DNA of 64,000 bases from Fictibacillus terranigra (GCF_030412265.1 NZ_JAUHLN010000002.1:1116001-1180000), one strand, 5' to 3'; counted from the stretch's first letter, positions 47,949-56,860 are shown. A program made the numbers and translations. Notes: a model not told the origin generated them from the sequence alone.

Positions 47949-48509
47949 CTATTCTATATCTTTAAATGTTCCGGCGGGAACATCAAATGACCATTTTTTT
48001 CCGTCTTTTGCCTGAAGTGTTAATATAAATTCTTTGGCATCAATAATTCGGACTTCGCCATGTTTGCTTGGGGTCTTGTATTCTTTTTCTCCTATATACT
48101 TGCGTTTGTCACCTTCCGATCTGACGAAGACATAGCCTTGCTCGGGATCATTGATCAATGCGCCGGCTTCTACCGTCACGTTTTTACCTCCCATTTCTCC
48201 ATTCTTGATCGGGCTGACCCAGCCATTTTTGAATTTAGCTTTATGGTCGTTTACCGGGTCTTCTACATGCGTCAGAATTTGAGCTGTCACCGCACGATCA
48301 TGCTGAACAACAAGCGGCCCGTTTACTCCATCTTTCTTGGAGACGCTGTCATTGCGTGCTTTATCTTTATTCTGAGCTTTCCGCTCCATAATCTCTCTTT
48401 TTTCTTTTGGAAGACCATCATAAGTGTCAGAAGCAGACACATGGTAAAAAGCAACTCCTGCTCCAAACAAAACAGCTGTCGTTACAAGTGAAATTGCAAT
48501 TTTTTTCAT
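47949..48509 (-). CDS. Secreted protein of unknown function
   Basis: A 186-residue protein with a clear signal peptide (MKKIAISLVTTAVLFGAGV, cleavage after 'HVSASD' region). The mature part is hydrophilic, starts with a charged Lys/Glu segment and continues with beta-strand-rich sequence ('NGPLVVQHDRAVTAQILTHV', 'KWSFDVPAGTFKDIE'). No catalytic motif is visible. It starts 23 bases after the larger secreted protein gene at 48533 and was probably cotranscribed. The ATG follows AGGGGTGAAAAGAC. Confidence 0.7.
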   Translation of the reverse strand: MKKIAISLVTTAVLFGAGVAFYHVSASDTYDGLPKEKREIMERKAQNKDKARNDSVSKKDGVNGPLVVQHDRAVTAQILTHVEDPVNDHKAKFKNGWVSPIKNGEMGGKNVTVEAGALINDPEQGYVFVRSEGDKRKYIGEKEYKTPSKHGEVRIIDAKEFILTLQAKDGKKWSFDVPAGTFKDIE

Positions 48510-48532
48510 GTCTTTTCACCCCTCTACTGGAA

Positions 48533-49537
48533 TTAATGCCAACGGATATCGGTTGATAGTATTGGATAATTGGTTGCAGACTTTGTTTTTGAATCACTGT
48601 ATAGTTCGCTGTAAAGCTGGCTCCAGCCCTGGCTCGGCGTGTTATCGAGCTCCGAATGGCAACCTGTACTCGTACATGCAGCATATTGGGTTAAAGAAGC
48701 ACTGAATCGCATTGGTTTAGCAGCAGTGACGGCAGAATATTTGGCAATATTCTGCCACTGTTCGGCCATGTCGCCGCTGTTATCATAAACTTCCGGAAGC
48801 GGCCATGCAGGGGATGCTCCCCAGGAAATATATTGAATATCTTTGTAGGTCCAGCCGTTATTGCACGAATAATTAATCGTGCCTGAGTTCAAGTTGGTAT
48901 GATAGCATCCGTCCGCAGAACCATAATTATAGAGTGAATAGCTGTTAACAGAATCATAGCCGTTCACCCACTCAATGGTAGTCGATGCAGGATCGTACCC
49001 CGGTTCCATATCGTTGCCGCCATCTACTTCAACCTGATCTGAATAAGAATTCATGTTATTATGGCTGTTAATATCATCGATCATATTGGCAAAGTTCTGG
49101 CCGCCTTCATATGTTACGGTATAGGAGTTGTTCGTTCCGACAATGATATGAACCGTGGATAGTGAATCACTCGCTGTGCCTTTCCAATACCCGCGGGAGT
49201 ATGCTTCAACGGCTGCCGCCACTTGAGTCAATGAAGCATCGGGCATCCCGAAAAGAGATAAACTCGTTGGCGAGGACTGTCCACCGAAATCGAGAATGAC
49301 CATACTGTTCTGAGTTCCTGCTTTCTTATAATCCGCGAGGCCTTTTTGGTATCCCATATCATAAAGCGTCACGGTATCAACTGTATCCATATAATAGCTT
49401 TGCGCTGCCGGCGGCGGTGCGGAAGCGCTTACATTATTGACTGGCAGTATATATCCAAAACCAAGCATCACAACCATTGCTATTAAAACGAATACTTTAC
49501 CCATGTACTGGCCACGTAACCCCACTTGCTTGTTCAT
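48533..49537 (-). CDS. Large secreted protein of unknown function
   Basis: A 334-residue exported protein: signal peptide with 'GKVFVLIAMVVMLGFGYIL', then Ser/Ala/Pro linker, then a domain with 'SMVILDFGGQSSPTSLSLFG', 'TVHIIVGTNNSYTVTYEGGQ', 'QVEVDGGNDMEPGYD' and a Trp/Tyr-rich C terminus with paired cysteines ('DGCYHTNL...NYSCNNGW'). The conserved acidic GGNDME block suggests a glycoside-hydrolase-like TIM barrel, but this is only a resemblance. The ATG at 49537 (GTG at 49540 in frame) follows AGAGGGG. First gene of a two-gene secreted-protein operon. Confidence 0.7.
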   Translation of the reverse strand: MNKQVGLRGQYMGKVFVLIAMVVMLGFGYILPVNNVSASAPPPAAQSYYMDTVDTVTLYDMGYQKGLADYKKAGTQNSMVILDFGGQSSPTSLSLFGMPDASLTQVAAAVEAYSRGYWKGTASDSLSTVHIIVGTNNSYTVTYEGGQNFANMIDDINSHNNMNSYSDQVEVDGGNDMEPGYDPASTTIEWVNGYDSVNSYSLYNYGSADGCYHTNLNSGTINYSCNNGWTYKDIQYISWGASPAWPLPEVYDNSGDMAEQWQNIAKYSAVTAAKPMRFSASLTQYAACTSTGCHSELDNTPSQGWSQLYSELYSDSKTKSATNYPILSTDIRWH

Positions 49538-49697
49538 CACAATCCCCTCTTCTTATTTGACTTAAAAGCAGCAAAACGTGCCTGCCCCCCCTTTTAGAAA
49601 TTTTGTACATAAAAGGAATTCGTTCGAATTATTGTTTTTATTTACTATTTTATGATAATTTTCTAAAAATTATAAAAAGGAAGTTGACAATTTCTTA

Positions 49698-50459
49698 TCA
49701 GCTTCCCTTACATTCTTCTTCCCACTCCAATTCTTCCAAAAATCGATACACGTCTTCATGCAGCCTTTCTTTTTCAGGTCCTCTCGTCACAAGATGCGGA
49801 GAGTTTTCATACCAGATGAGCGATTTTTGATCAGACGAGATCCTATCATAAAGAAGGTCCGCACTTTCCAGGTTGACGGGATGATCCTTACCCGCTTGTA
49901 CAATGAGTGCCGGACATGCGATCTCCTGAATGTGGTTCCCTGCTTCCTCAATCACACCTTGTACGGTTCTCACCATTTCTGATGAGCTCGGCTGCAAGCT
50001 CAACCACTCTTCTTCAATCTGTTCGGCTGGAGTTCTCAGGATCGTTTTATATCTTCTCGTAAAAAGGCTGACGTGCTTCCTCAAGACTTCTTCGCTTTTC
50101 GGCTTAACTGGCGCACACATGGAAACGAGCCCTTTTACCGGAAAAGTATACGCCATCTGCAGCGCAAACACGCCGCCAAGGGAGAGGCCGACAACGGCAA
50201 TCTCTTCATGACCTTGCTTTTGCAGAAAGCGATATCCGTCAACGACATTCTCCCACCACTGGCTGGCCCGAGTCGTGACCAATGTTTCAGGGGTTTCTCC
50301 ATGGCCTTCATACAACGGGCCATGGCAGCTGTAGCCTTTCTTGTTCAAAAAACGGCCAAGCTCCCTTACATCCACGGTGTTTCCTGTAAATCCATGCAGC
50401 AGCAGGACAGCCCGGCTGCCCCCTCGAAAGGTAAACGATTTTGCTGGTACCATTTTCAT
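49698..50459 (-). CDS. Alpha/beta hydrolase, carboxylesterase Est-like
   Basis: A 253-residue serine hydrolase. 'AVLLLHGFTGNTVDVRELG' holds the oxyanion-hole HGF, 'AVVGLSLGGVFAL' the nucleophile Ser93, Asp191 is in 'IVQAGKDHPVN' and His221 in 'ENSPHLVT'. This arrangement and length match the small thermostable carboxylesterases of Bacillus/Geobacillus (Est30, YvaK type), which cleave short- to medium-chain esters. It is monocistronic and divergent from the aminotransferase at 50659. Confidence 0.87.
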   Translation of the reverse strand: MKMVPAKSFTFRGGSRAVLLLHGFTGNTVDVRELGRFLNKKGYSCHGPLYEGHGETPETLVTTRASQWWENVVDGYRFLQKQGHEEIAVVGLSLGGVFALQMAYTFPVKGLVSMCAPVKPKSEEVLRKHVSLFTRRYKTILRTPAEQIEEEWLSLQPSSSEMVRTVQGVIEEAGNHIQEIACPALIVQAGKDHPVNLESADLLYDRISSDQKSLIWYENSPHLVTRGPEKERLHEDVYRFLEELEWEEECKGS

Positions 50460-50580
50460 AACTGTATCCTCCGATTCATTTCTCTCCTGATTTTACTCTA
50501 TCACATCACAAACCAGTAGAATAATTCATGAACTGACCACTTAATTAGTAATTATTTGAAAATTCTCACATAATTTTATA

Positions 50581-50626
50581 GGAATTCATGAAATTCCATT
50601 GACTTTCAAATTAGAAAGAGTAAAAT
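50581..50626 (+). promoter_or_regulatory. Aminotransferase promoter with overlapping palindrome
   Basis: TTGACT (50599-50604), 16-base spacer, TAAAAT (50621-50626). Immediately upstream is the palindrome GGAATT-CATGA-AATTCC (50581-50597), well placed as an operator. Confidence 0.55.
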
Positions 50627-50658
50627 GTTCTTTAAAACTTTAAACTGAGGTGTCACTG

Positions 50659-51861
50659 TTGAAGTACTCATTTGCCAACCGTATTTATTCATTACAATCA
50701 TCTGCCGTGAGAGATATTTTAAAAGTTGTAAACCAGGAAGGCGTCATTTCATTTGCCGGCGGCCTGCCGGATGATCAGCTGTTTCCATTGGAAGGCATTG
50801 AAGAAGCCTTTGCCAAAGTGTTTGCATCTGGAAGACACGCACTCCAATATATGGAAACGGAAGGATACCTGCCGCTTCGTGAAGTGATCATTGAGCGAAT
50901 GGCTCGAAAAGGGATCAAGAACTACACCACCAAGGACGTGATGCTCACGACCGGTTCGCAGCAGGTCATCGACTTGTTTTCCCGTGTCATGCTGAATCCA
51001 GGGGACGTCATCCTGACGGAAGACCCTACGTATCTAGCAGCCCTTCAAGTGTTTAAATCCTATGAAGCACGTGTCATTGGTGTCGCTTCGGATGAGGACG
51101 GCATGATTCCTGAAGACTTGGCCCATAAAATCAAGGAATACAACCCAAAATGCATATACGTCGTTCCTACCTTCTCCAACCCTGCTGGAAAGGTCTGGTC
51201 TCTCGAACGCAGAAAACAGCTGCTTCATGCGGCACATAAGCATAAAATCGTTGTCCTGGAAGACGATCCGTACGGCGACCTTCAGTTCAACCGCGAGGAA
51301 ACATACACTCCGCTTGCTGCATTGGACGATGGAACCTGTGTCCTGTACACGAGCACCTTTTCCAAAACGGCCGTACCCGCGCTTCGTACGGGCTGGGTCG
51401 CCGGGCCGTTCCAAATTGTCCGCATGATGTCGCAGGCCAAACAGGCAAATGATCTTCATTCCAACTCTCTGTCTCAGCAGGCCCTCTATCATTTCTGTAC
51501 AGGATTTGATATGGATGGCCATATCAACCGCCTGATCACCGAATATGAGACACGGATGAACGTCATGTACCGCTGTTTGGAAGAAGCCAACCTTCCAGGA
51601 TTGAAATTTACGAAACCAAAGGGCGGCATGTTCTTCTGGGTTGAGCTCGACGAACATGTAAATACGACGCTTCTTCTGCCGGAAGCAGTCTCCCGAGGTG
51701 TTGCGTATGTACCTGGCGAACCGTTCTTCGCCACCTTGCCAAAAGCGAATACATTGAGACTAAACTTTAGCCATCCGACGATTGAACAGATCGAGAGCGG
51801 AATCTCGGTAATGACTGGCCTGTTTAAAGAATCGCTGGAGAAGGATGTTGTTTATTCATAA
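50659..51861 (+). CDS. PLP-dependent aminotransferase, 2-aminoadipate/LysN type
   Basis: A 400-residue fold-type I aminotransferase. 'VISFAGGLPDDQLFP' opens the family pattern; 'TTGSQQVIDLFSRV' and 'EDPTYLAALQVFKSY' bind PLP phosphate and ring; the Schiff-base lysine is in 'YTSTFSKTAVPALRTGWVAG'; 'GGMFFWVEL' and 'RLNFSHP' complete the site. Related enzymes transaminate 2-aminoadipate, aromatic or branched amino acids. There is no GntR domain, so it is not a MocR regulator. A TTG at 50659 fits the GAGGTG site better than the GTG at 50650. Confidence 0.87.
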   Translation: MKYSFANRIYSLQSSAVRDILKVVNQEGVISFAGGLPDDQLFPLEGIEEAFAKVFASGRHALQYMETEGYLPLREVIIERMARKGIKNYTTKDVMLTTGSQQVIDLFSRVMLNPGDVILTEDPTYLAALQVFKSYEARVIGVASDEDGMIPEDLAHKIKEYNPKCIYVVPTFSNPAGKVWSLERRKQLLHAAHKHKIVVLEDDPYGDLQFNREETYTPLAALDDGTCVLYTSTFSKTAVPALRTGWVAGPFQIVRMMSQAKQANDLHSNSLSQQALYHFCTGFDMDGHINRLITEYETRMNVMYRCLEEANLPGLKFTKPKGGMFFWVELDEHVNTTLLLPEAVSRGVAYVPGEPFFATLPKANTLRLNFSHPTIEQIESGISVMTGLFKESLEKDVVYS

Positions 51862-51865
51862 GATG

Positions 51866-51900
51866 AAAAGGAACCCGGTGTCTATACCAGGTTCTTTTTG
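51866..51900. terminator. Bidirectional terminator
   Basis: GGAACCCGGTG and CCAGGTTC pair around TCTATA, with A and T runs outside, between the convergent aminotransferase and amidase genes. Confidence 0.75.
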
Positions 51901-51902
51901 TG

Positions 51903-52592
51903 TTATTTCACCCGCAGGCTTTGTCCTACATAGATCGTGTAGTCACTGTCCAGGTTGTTCCATTGCTTGATTTTGGTTACTGAGGTGCTATAGGTCTTGC
52001 TCAAGGAATAAACAGTATCCCCTTTGATGACGGTATGATATACCGCTGTTGGCTTTTTGGTAAGTCTGAAGCTTTTCACGATCCCATTCACATGAGCACG
52101 TGCAATGCTGCTAATAAAAGAACTGGATTTTAATTTTGTGGCATCTGCTGGCGTATCGATAAATCCATTTTCTGTCAGCACCGCCGGCATGTTCGATTCC
52201 CGGAGCACATGAAAATCTGCCGTTTTCTTACCGCGGTCCCTGAAATCCGCTAAGTCGATGACGGCATCGTGAATGTTAGTGCGGTAAGTTGTGGTTGGTG
52301 CACTTGTGCCGGGATAAATATAACTTTCAAAGCCTGTCCCGCCGCCTGCATTGATATGAATGGATAGAAAATAATCGGCATCCCAGTTGTTGGCTGCATC
52401 GGTTCTTTCATCTAACGAGACGAATTCATCACTCGTTCGGCTCATCTTCACTTCCACATTATTATATTCAACCAACAGAATATTTTTGATCCGTGTAGCA
52501 ATCTGCAGGGTGAGATTCTTCTCCTGAAGGCCATTGCCGATGGCTCCTGTATCACTGCCGCCATGCCCAGGGTCAATAAAGATTTTAACCAT
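51903..52592 (-). CDS. N-acetylmuramoyl-L-alanine amidase with LysM
   Basis: A 229-residue cell-wall hydrolase. Residues 1-170 are an Amidase_3 domain: 'FIDPGHGGSDTGAIGNG' with zinc ligand His, 'SIHINAGGG' and the catalytic glutamate in 'AVLTENGFID'. Residues about 185-229 are a LysM peptidoglycan-binding module ('VIKGDTVYSLSKTYSTSVTK'). It has no signal peptide, like CwlC-type amidases that act after mother-cell lysis. The start ATG at 52590-52592 fits; an AGCGGGGAG lies upstream. Confidence 0.9.
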   Translation of the reverse strand: MVKIFIDPGHGGSDTGAIGNGLQEKNLTLQIATRIKNILLVEYNNVEVKMSRTSDEFVSLDERTDAANNWDADYFLSIHINAGGGTGFESYIYPGTSAPTTTYRTNIHDAVIDLADFRDRGKKTADFHVLRESNMPAVLTENGFIDTPADATKLKSSSFISSIARAHVNGIVKSFRLTKKPTAVYHTVIKGDTVYSLSKTYSTSVTKIKQWNNLDSDYTIYVGQSLRVK

Positions 52593-52823
52593 CTGCCAAA
52601 CACTCCCCGCTAGTAACTTGAGAAAAGACTAATCTCATTCTCACTATTATTCTATGTAAAAAATCTAGTAAAGGTTTGGGCTGGTACACCCTATTGATTT
52701 ACAAAACGGCTCTAAATAAAAGACGCCTCTGGTTCAAAAAATTCAAATAGCTTCAAGTACTCACTAAAACTTGGACATACTTATAGGATAGTGTAAATTC
52801 ATTGTCTTATTATTTTTTTATAC

Positions 52824-52862
52824 AAAAAGAACCCTGTTTAAACTTTAAACAGGGTTCTTTGT
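52824..52862 (-). terminator. Terminator of the glnHPQ-type operon
   Basis: AAAGAACCCTGTTTAAA pairs with TTTAAACAGGGTTCTTT almost without a loop; T runs follow on the minus strand. Confidence 0.88.
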
Positions 52863-52882
52863 ATATTTGGAGCTTCCTATCG

Positions 52883-53611
52883 TTATAACACTTTGCTTAA
52901 AAAGGATTTGGTTCTGTCATGCTGAGGGTTTCCAAACAATTCACTTGGCACGTTCTCTTCAACAATATAGCCGCCGTCCATGAATAACACACGGTCGCCC
53001 ACCTCGCGGGCAAAACCCATTTCGTGTGTCACCACGACCATGGTCATCCCTTCTTGGGCTAATTGTTTCATGACTTCTAATACTTCCCCTACCATTTCGG
53101 GATCGAGAGCAGACGTCGGCTCATCAAACAGCATGATTTTTGGGTTCATCGCAAGCGCCCTCGCAATCGCCACACGCTGTTTCTGACCGCCTGACAATTC
53201 GCCTGGATAGCTGTTTGCTTTTTCTTTTAGTCCGACCTTTGCCAGCAGCTCCATACCTTTTTCATTCGAAACCGCCTTGGACACCGAACGTACTTTAATA
53301 GGTGCAAGTGTTACATTCTCAAGGACCGTCATGTGCGGAAAAAGGTTAAAGCTTTGAAACACCATTCCGATATCCTGTCTTACTTTATTAATATTAATTT
53401 TCGGATCCGTAATGTCCTGGCCTCTGATGATGACTTGTCCGTCCGTAATATCCTCCAATTTATTAAGGCAGCGGAGGAACGTACTCTTTCCTGAGCCTGA
53501 AGGACCAATCACACAAACTACTTCTTTTTCTTGAATTTCTGCATTGATATCTTTTAAAACTTCTAACGTTCCGAAAGATTTCTTTAGATTGCTCACTTGG
53601 ATGATGCTCAT
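52883..53611 (-). CDS. Polar amino acid ABC transporter ATPase (GlnQ-like)
   Basis: A 242-residue ABC ATPase. Walker A 'GPSGSGKST' (residues 37-45), Q-loop '[17 protein letters not shown]', signature LSGGQ, Walker B '[14 protein letters not shown]', switch His in '[10 protein letters not shown]'. This is the GlnQ/ArtP branch that drives uptake of glutamine and related amino acids. Its ATG overlaps the permease stop by four bases. It is the last gene of the operon. Confidence 0.92.
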   Translation of the reverse strand: MSIIQVSNLKKSFGTLEVLKDINAEIQEKEVVCVIGPSGSGKSTFLRCLNKLEDITDGQVIIRGQDITDPKININKVRQDIGMVFQSFNLFPHMTVLENVTLAPIKVRSVSKAVSNEKGMELLAKVGLKEKANSYPGELSGGQKQRVAIARALAMNPKIMLFDEPTSALDPEMVGEVLEVMKQLAQEGMTMVVVTHEMGFAREVGDRVLFMDGGYIVEENVPSELFGNPQHDRTKSFLSKVL

Positions 53612-54252
53612 CTTAATTCAAATCTCCTCTCGAGGAAGTTCGCCAGCAGGGAAAGAAGATAGATTAATATAAAGTAGATGACGCCAACAACAAACCAGAT
53701 TTTAAAAGCCTCAAAGGTAGCCGATGTGGCAACTTCGCCTTGCTGTGTCAGATCGGCAATTCCAATGATCGATAACAGGGAAGTATCCTTTAAGCTAATA
53801 ATGGCTTGGTTTGTAAAGGTCGGCAGCATTCTTCTGACCGCCTGCGGCAAAACGATGAAACGCATGTTCTGAGATCCCGTTAACCCGAGAGAGCGAGCCG
53901 CTTCGGTTTGCCCTTTATCGATGGATTGAATACCGGCCCGGATAATTTCAGCAAAGTACGCGCCAGCATTAAGGCCAACCGTTACAATTCCTGCTGTTGT
54001 CTTGTCCATGGAAATCCATTCGAAAGAGTTAAGCCCAAAATAGATAAAAAACAATTGCACCAGAATGGGTGTACCTCGGATGGCATCAATGTAAATTTTA
54101 GCGATCCAATTCAATGGTTTAACCGGCGAAAGACGAAGCAGCGCCATGATCAGGCCGATGATCAACCCTAAAATAAGTGATGCGATAAATATATAGACAG
54201 TAACTTGAAGCCCTTCCAGCAAATAAGGCATTGCTTTACTAATTGCATCCAT
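53608..54252 (-). CDS. Polar amino acid ABC transporter permease (GlnP-like)
   Basis: A 214-residue permease with about five helices of the HisMQ family. 'LIVSL'-type opening helices are followed by '[20 protein letters not shown]' and the EAA loop '[20 protein letters not shown]', which contacts the ATPase. The ATG at 54250-54252 follows AAAGGAGAAAATGTT; a TTG at 54270 is in frame but overlaps the site. It follows the binding-protein gene after a hairpin and overlaps the ATPase gene. Confidence 0.92.
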   Translation of the reverse strand: MDAISKAMPYLLEGLQVTVYIFIASLILGLIIGLIMALLRLSPVKPLNWIAKIYIDAIRGTPILVQLFFIYFGLNSFEWISMDKTTAGIVTVGLNAGAYFAEIIRAGIQSIDKGQTEAARSLGLTGSQNMRFIVLPQAVRRMLPTFTNQAIISLKDTSLLSIIGIADLTQQGEVATSATFEAFKIWFVVGVIYFILIYLLSLLANFLERRFELR

Positions 54253-54269
54253 AACATTTTCTCCTTTCA

Positions 54270-54301
54270 AAAATACGGCGCGCTAAAAGCGCGTCGTATT
54301 G
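54270..54301 (-). terminator. Intra-operon hairpin between binding protein and permease
   Basis: On the minus strand ATACGACGCGCT pairs with AGCGCGCCGTAT (one mismatch) followed by TTTTTG, just before the ribosome site of the permease gene. As a partial terminator it would keep the binding protein in excess over the membrane subunits. Confidence 0.8.
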
Positions 54302-54311
54302 GACTAACCTA

Positions 54312-55070
54312 CTATTCTTTTAAATATTTTTTGACGATTTCGTCGTATTTGCCGCTTTTCTTTAAATCTTTAAGACCTTTGTTGATCTTTTTCAGCACTT
54401 CTTCGTTCTCGCCTTTCAGTACGGCAATACCGTATTGGTCACCATTTAAGCGGTCGCCTACAATCTTTAGGCCAAGATCCTTCTGTGCAATCGCATAGGC
54501 TACAACCGGATAATCTTCAATCAGCACATCGGCATTGCCATTGGCAACTTCCTGGAACATGGAAGGGCTGTCGTTAAATTGAACAACCTTAGCATTTTTC
54601 TTTTTCGCCAGGTCTTCGGCAAACTTGGCACCGGTTGTTCCTTTTTTAACCGCAATGGTTTTTCCTTTCAGATCATCCGGGGTTGTAATGTTATTGTTGT
54701 TCTTAGCTACGACAAGAGTAAGTCCGGCCTTAAAGTAAGGATCTGAGAAATCCACCACTTTTTTTCTTTCTTCCGTAATGCTCATACCCGCAATGGCAAT
54801 GTCAAGCTCATTGGCTTGAAGGGCAGGGATAATCCCTTTAAAATCCATCGGCTCCAATTTGATTTTAAAGCCTTCTTTCTTAGCGATCTCAGTGATCAAA
54901 TCAATATCGATCCCTTTTTGTTTACCGTTTTCTTCAAACTCAAACGGAGGGTAGGTGGTATCAACCCCAACTTTATACTCCTTGTTTTTGGCGTCTTCTT
55001 TACCTCCGCCACATGCCGCTAACAGCAGTGACAGGATCAAGACCAGACCGACTACACTTAGTTTTTTCAT
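54312..55070 (-). CDS. Polar amino acid ABC transporter binding lipoprotein (GlnH-like)
   Basis: A 252-residue lipoprotein. Lipobox LLAACG with lipidated Cys at residue 20; then 'YKVGVDTTYPPFEFEENGKQ', 'GIDIDLITEIAKKEGFKI' and 'IIPALQANELDIAIAGMSIT', the SBP_bac_3 pattern for glutamine or arginine binding. It is the first gene of a three-gene importer operon. Its upstream region carries a terminator and a hairpin (55158-55253). Specificity between glutamine and other polar amino acids cannot be fixed. Confidence 0.92.
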   Translation of the reverse strand: MKKLSVVGLVLILSLLLAACGGGKEDAKNKEYKVGVDTTYPPFEFEENGKQKGIDIDLITEIAKKEGFKIKLEPMDFKGIIPALQANELDIAIAGMSITEERKKVVDFSDPYFKAGLTLVVAKNNNNITTPDDLKGKTIAVKKGTTGAKFAEDLAKKKNAKVVQFNDSPSMFQEVANGNADVLIEDYPVVAYAIAQKDLGLKIVGDRLNGDQYGIAVLKGENEEVLKKINKGLKDLKKSGKYDEIVKKYLKE

Positions 55071-55157
55071 CGTAATCCTCCCCTATTATGTAAAATAAAT
55101 CCCGACTTTTAGAATACCACAAATATAGAGAAAATAATGATAAATATTTTGCAGAAG

Positions 55158-55253
55158 GAGCTGACCAGATTCTGGTATCAGCTCTAGAGACAAAAAAAAG
55201 GCCGCTGAGCTGACTTTACACATTTTGTCGTGTAAATCAGTCCCAGAGACCGA
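55158..55253 (-). terminator. Terminator and competing hairpin upstream of the glnH-like gene
   Basis: On the minus strand a long imperfect stem with core TTTACAC / GTGTAAA, inside GACTGA/GTCAG, is followed by eight T (about 55193-55253). Next comes GAGCTGA ... TCAGCTC (55158-55184). The TCAGCTC sequence also occurs in the first stem, so GAGCTGA could pair with either. It is the VOC gene terminator or an attenuator of the importer operon. Confidence 0.55.
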
Positions 55254-55398
55254 TTTTTAATTAGTGGGAGGGTGCACTTACCTTAACCTGCTGTTTTCCT
55301 AAATTTACCTGTTAATAAATTAAAAAACGCTTTAGGCACATTTTCAAAGCCTTACTTCCTTTTGCTAGCCAATCTTCATGACCTCCCTTTATTTAAAG

Positions 55399-55821
55399 TT
55401 ACTCCCCAATCTCCCACGCTGGATTCCAGACGACTTCCCACAAGTGGCCATCAGGATCTTGGAAATGCCCTGAGTATCCGCCCCAGAACGCGTCATGCGG
55501 CGGGTCGGTGATCACAGCACCTGCTCTTTCAGTCTCTACCATCACCTTGTCCACTTCTTCCTTGCTGCCCACATTGTGGCCCAGCGTGAATTCTGCTGGG
55601 TTTGGCGTACCCTGAACAACTTTCGCTTCATGTGCAAGATCCGCCCGATTCCAAACGGCGAGCTTTATCCCTGATTCCAAGTCAAAGAAAGCCACCGCGC
55701 CATGCTCAAACTCTGTTCCGATAATTCCTTCTGTCTGAAATCCCAATCCGTCCCGATAGAATTTTACTGACCGTTCCAAATCATTGACACCTAACGTAAT
55801 AACCGTAACTCGTGGTTTCAT
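55399..55821 (-). CDS. VOC-family protein
   Basis: A 140-residue glyoxalase-fold protein. 'VTVITLGVNDLERSVKFYRD' opens the first module and 'DAFWGGYSGHFQDPDGHLWE' is the classic second-module signature with metal ligands His and Glu. The closing 'VVWNPAWEIGE' is common in a group of uncharacterised VOC proteins. The ATG follows AAAGGAGG. The substrate is unknown. Confidence 0.85.
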   Translation of the reverse strand: MKPRVTVITLGVNDLERSVKFYRDGLGFQTEGIIGTEFEHGAVAFFDLESGIKLAVWNRADLAHEAKVVQGTPNPAEFTLGHNVGSKEEVDKVMVETERAGAVITDPPHDAFWGGYSGHFQDPDGHLWEVVWNPAWEIGE

Positions 55822-55852
55822 CTAAAAAACCTCCTTTAGGTTAGAGTTCATA

Positions 55853-55893
55853 AAAAACCCTGATATCTCTTGGTGGGAAAAATCAGGGTGATT
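55853..55893 (-). terminator. Terminator of the type VII effector locus
   Basis: AACCCTGAT (55856-55864) and ATCAGGGT (55882-55889) form the stem; the minus strand continues into TTTTTTATG. It lies 35 bases past the last DUF5085-like gene. Confidence 0.7.
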
Positions 55894-55926
55894 TATACTT
55901 CAATAAGAATTTTTTTATATTTTTAT

Positions 55927-56373
55927 TTATTCCTCACTAAACACCGAAATCTTTACGTCGACATACTGAATGGATTCATCACCTCCAAAGATATGATAGA
56001 TAGGTGATGCTAAATTCAATTTGTTATCTACCATATATTGAAACAACTCAGCATAGACAAACTCCGTTAAGGTTTCGTAATTCCCTGTAAAACGCTTCAT
56101 AAGCATCTCATCTACATAATAATAGCTTCTAAAGGTAAGAGATTCAGAGGAAGGAATTTTATCTTCATGAACAGGCATGAACAATTCAATATACATGTTT
56201 TCATCTGTCGGTATATTTTTTAACGCGTAAAACATGGGTCCCTTTATCGTTAAATGGACTTTTGCAATTTCTGATAATAGATCCTTAATTACGTCCTCCA
56301 TCTCACTGTAATGGAAGAAATATTCCTTTGATACCACATTGGAGTAGGTTATGCTTTGATCTTCAGCTATCAT
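55927..56373 (-). CDS. DUF5085-like protein, second copy
   Basis: A 148-residue acidic soluble protein. 'GPMFYALKNIPTDENMYIEL', 'YYVDEMLMKRFTGNYETL' and a C-terminal 'ESIQYVDVKISVFSEE' parallel the neighbouring gene at 56370 ('GPVLFKFKALEDDTDSAKFT', 'IEEALCVRFTDEDGSIEEVY', 'TWLDVYAPI'), so the two are diverged paralogues. DUF5085 proteins are found beside LXG/WXG type VII effectors, where small partners help secretion or protect the producer. It overlaps the upstream copy by four bases. Confidence 0.65.
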   Translation of the reverse strand: MIAEDQSITYSNVVSKEYFFHYSEMEDVIKDLLSEIAKVHLTIKGPMFYALKNIPTDENMYIELFMPVHEDKIPSSESLTFRSYYYVDEMLMKRFTGNYETLTEFVYAELFQYMVDNKLNLASPIYHIFGGDESIQYVDVKISVFSEE

Positions 56374-56831
56374 AGGGCGGGCTCACCTACTTCTACAATA
56401 GGTGCATAGACATCCAGCCATGTTTCTCCAAATACATCCAAACAAACATGATAAAAGCTTGGATCGAGTGTAATACGATTCTTTTCCGCAGTCTCTTGAA
56501 TCAATTGATACACTTCTTCTATGCTACCGTCTTCATCTGTAAAACGAACGCATAAAGCTTCCTCAATGACTAAAGCGTCAATATAATTATAGGCCGAACC
56601 TTTGTCTATTTCTACTCGGTCATTCACAGGTACAAAGTATGTGAATTTCGCAGAATCAGTATCATCCTCTAAGGCCTTGAATTTGAAAAGAACAGGCCCT
56701 ACGGGATAGATTCCATTGTTTACGACCTGGCTCCTTAGAGCGATAGCCGGAAGCAGCCATTCCTCTTTTTTCACCACGTGAGTAATACTGATTAAGTTTA
56801 ATAGCGATAAAGATTTATATTGAACTTTCAA
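56370..56831 (-). CDS. DUF5085-like protein, first copy
   Basis: A 153-residue acidic protein, paralogous to the next gene downstream. It has the bacterial transcription activator effector-like alternation of strands ('VGPVLFKFKALEDD', 'KFTYFVPVNDRVEI') followed by a helix and a final strand 'ETWLDVYAPIVEV'. A TTG at 56829-56831 follows GAGAGGAG by eight bases and is preferred to the GTG at 56838-56840. It lies 20-30 bases after the membrane protein gene in the same operon. A role as effector partner is inferred from context. Confidence 0.65.
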   Translation of the reverse strand: MKVQYKSLSLLNLISITHVVKKEEWLLPAIALRSQVVNNGIYPVGPVLFKFKALEDDTDSAKFTYFVPVNDRVEIDKGSAYNYIDALVIEEALCVRFTDEDGSIEEVYQLIQETAEKNRITLDPSFYHVCLDVFGETWLDVYAPIVEVGEPAL

Positions 56832-56860
56832 TAAGACCACTCCTCTCCTGCTCTCACTAC

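Noticed and set aside
51034-51657. Minus-strand frame of about 207 codons inside the aminotransferase gene
   Set aside because: Aminotransferase motifs on the plus strand are intact; the opposite frame has no ribosome site or recognisable domain.
55185-55260. T-box riboswitch upstream of the amino acid importer
   Set aside because: No T-box consensus (AGGGTGG-ACCGCG) and no specifier stem could be found in the leader.
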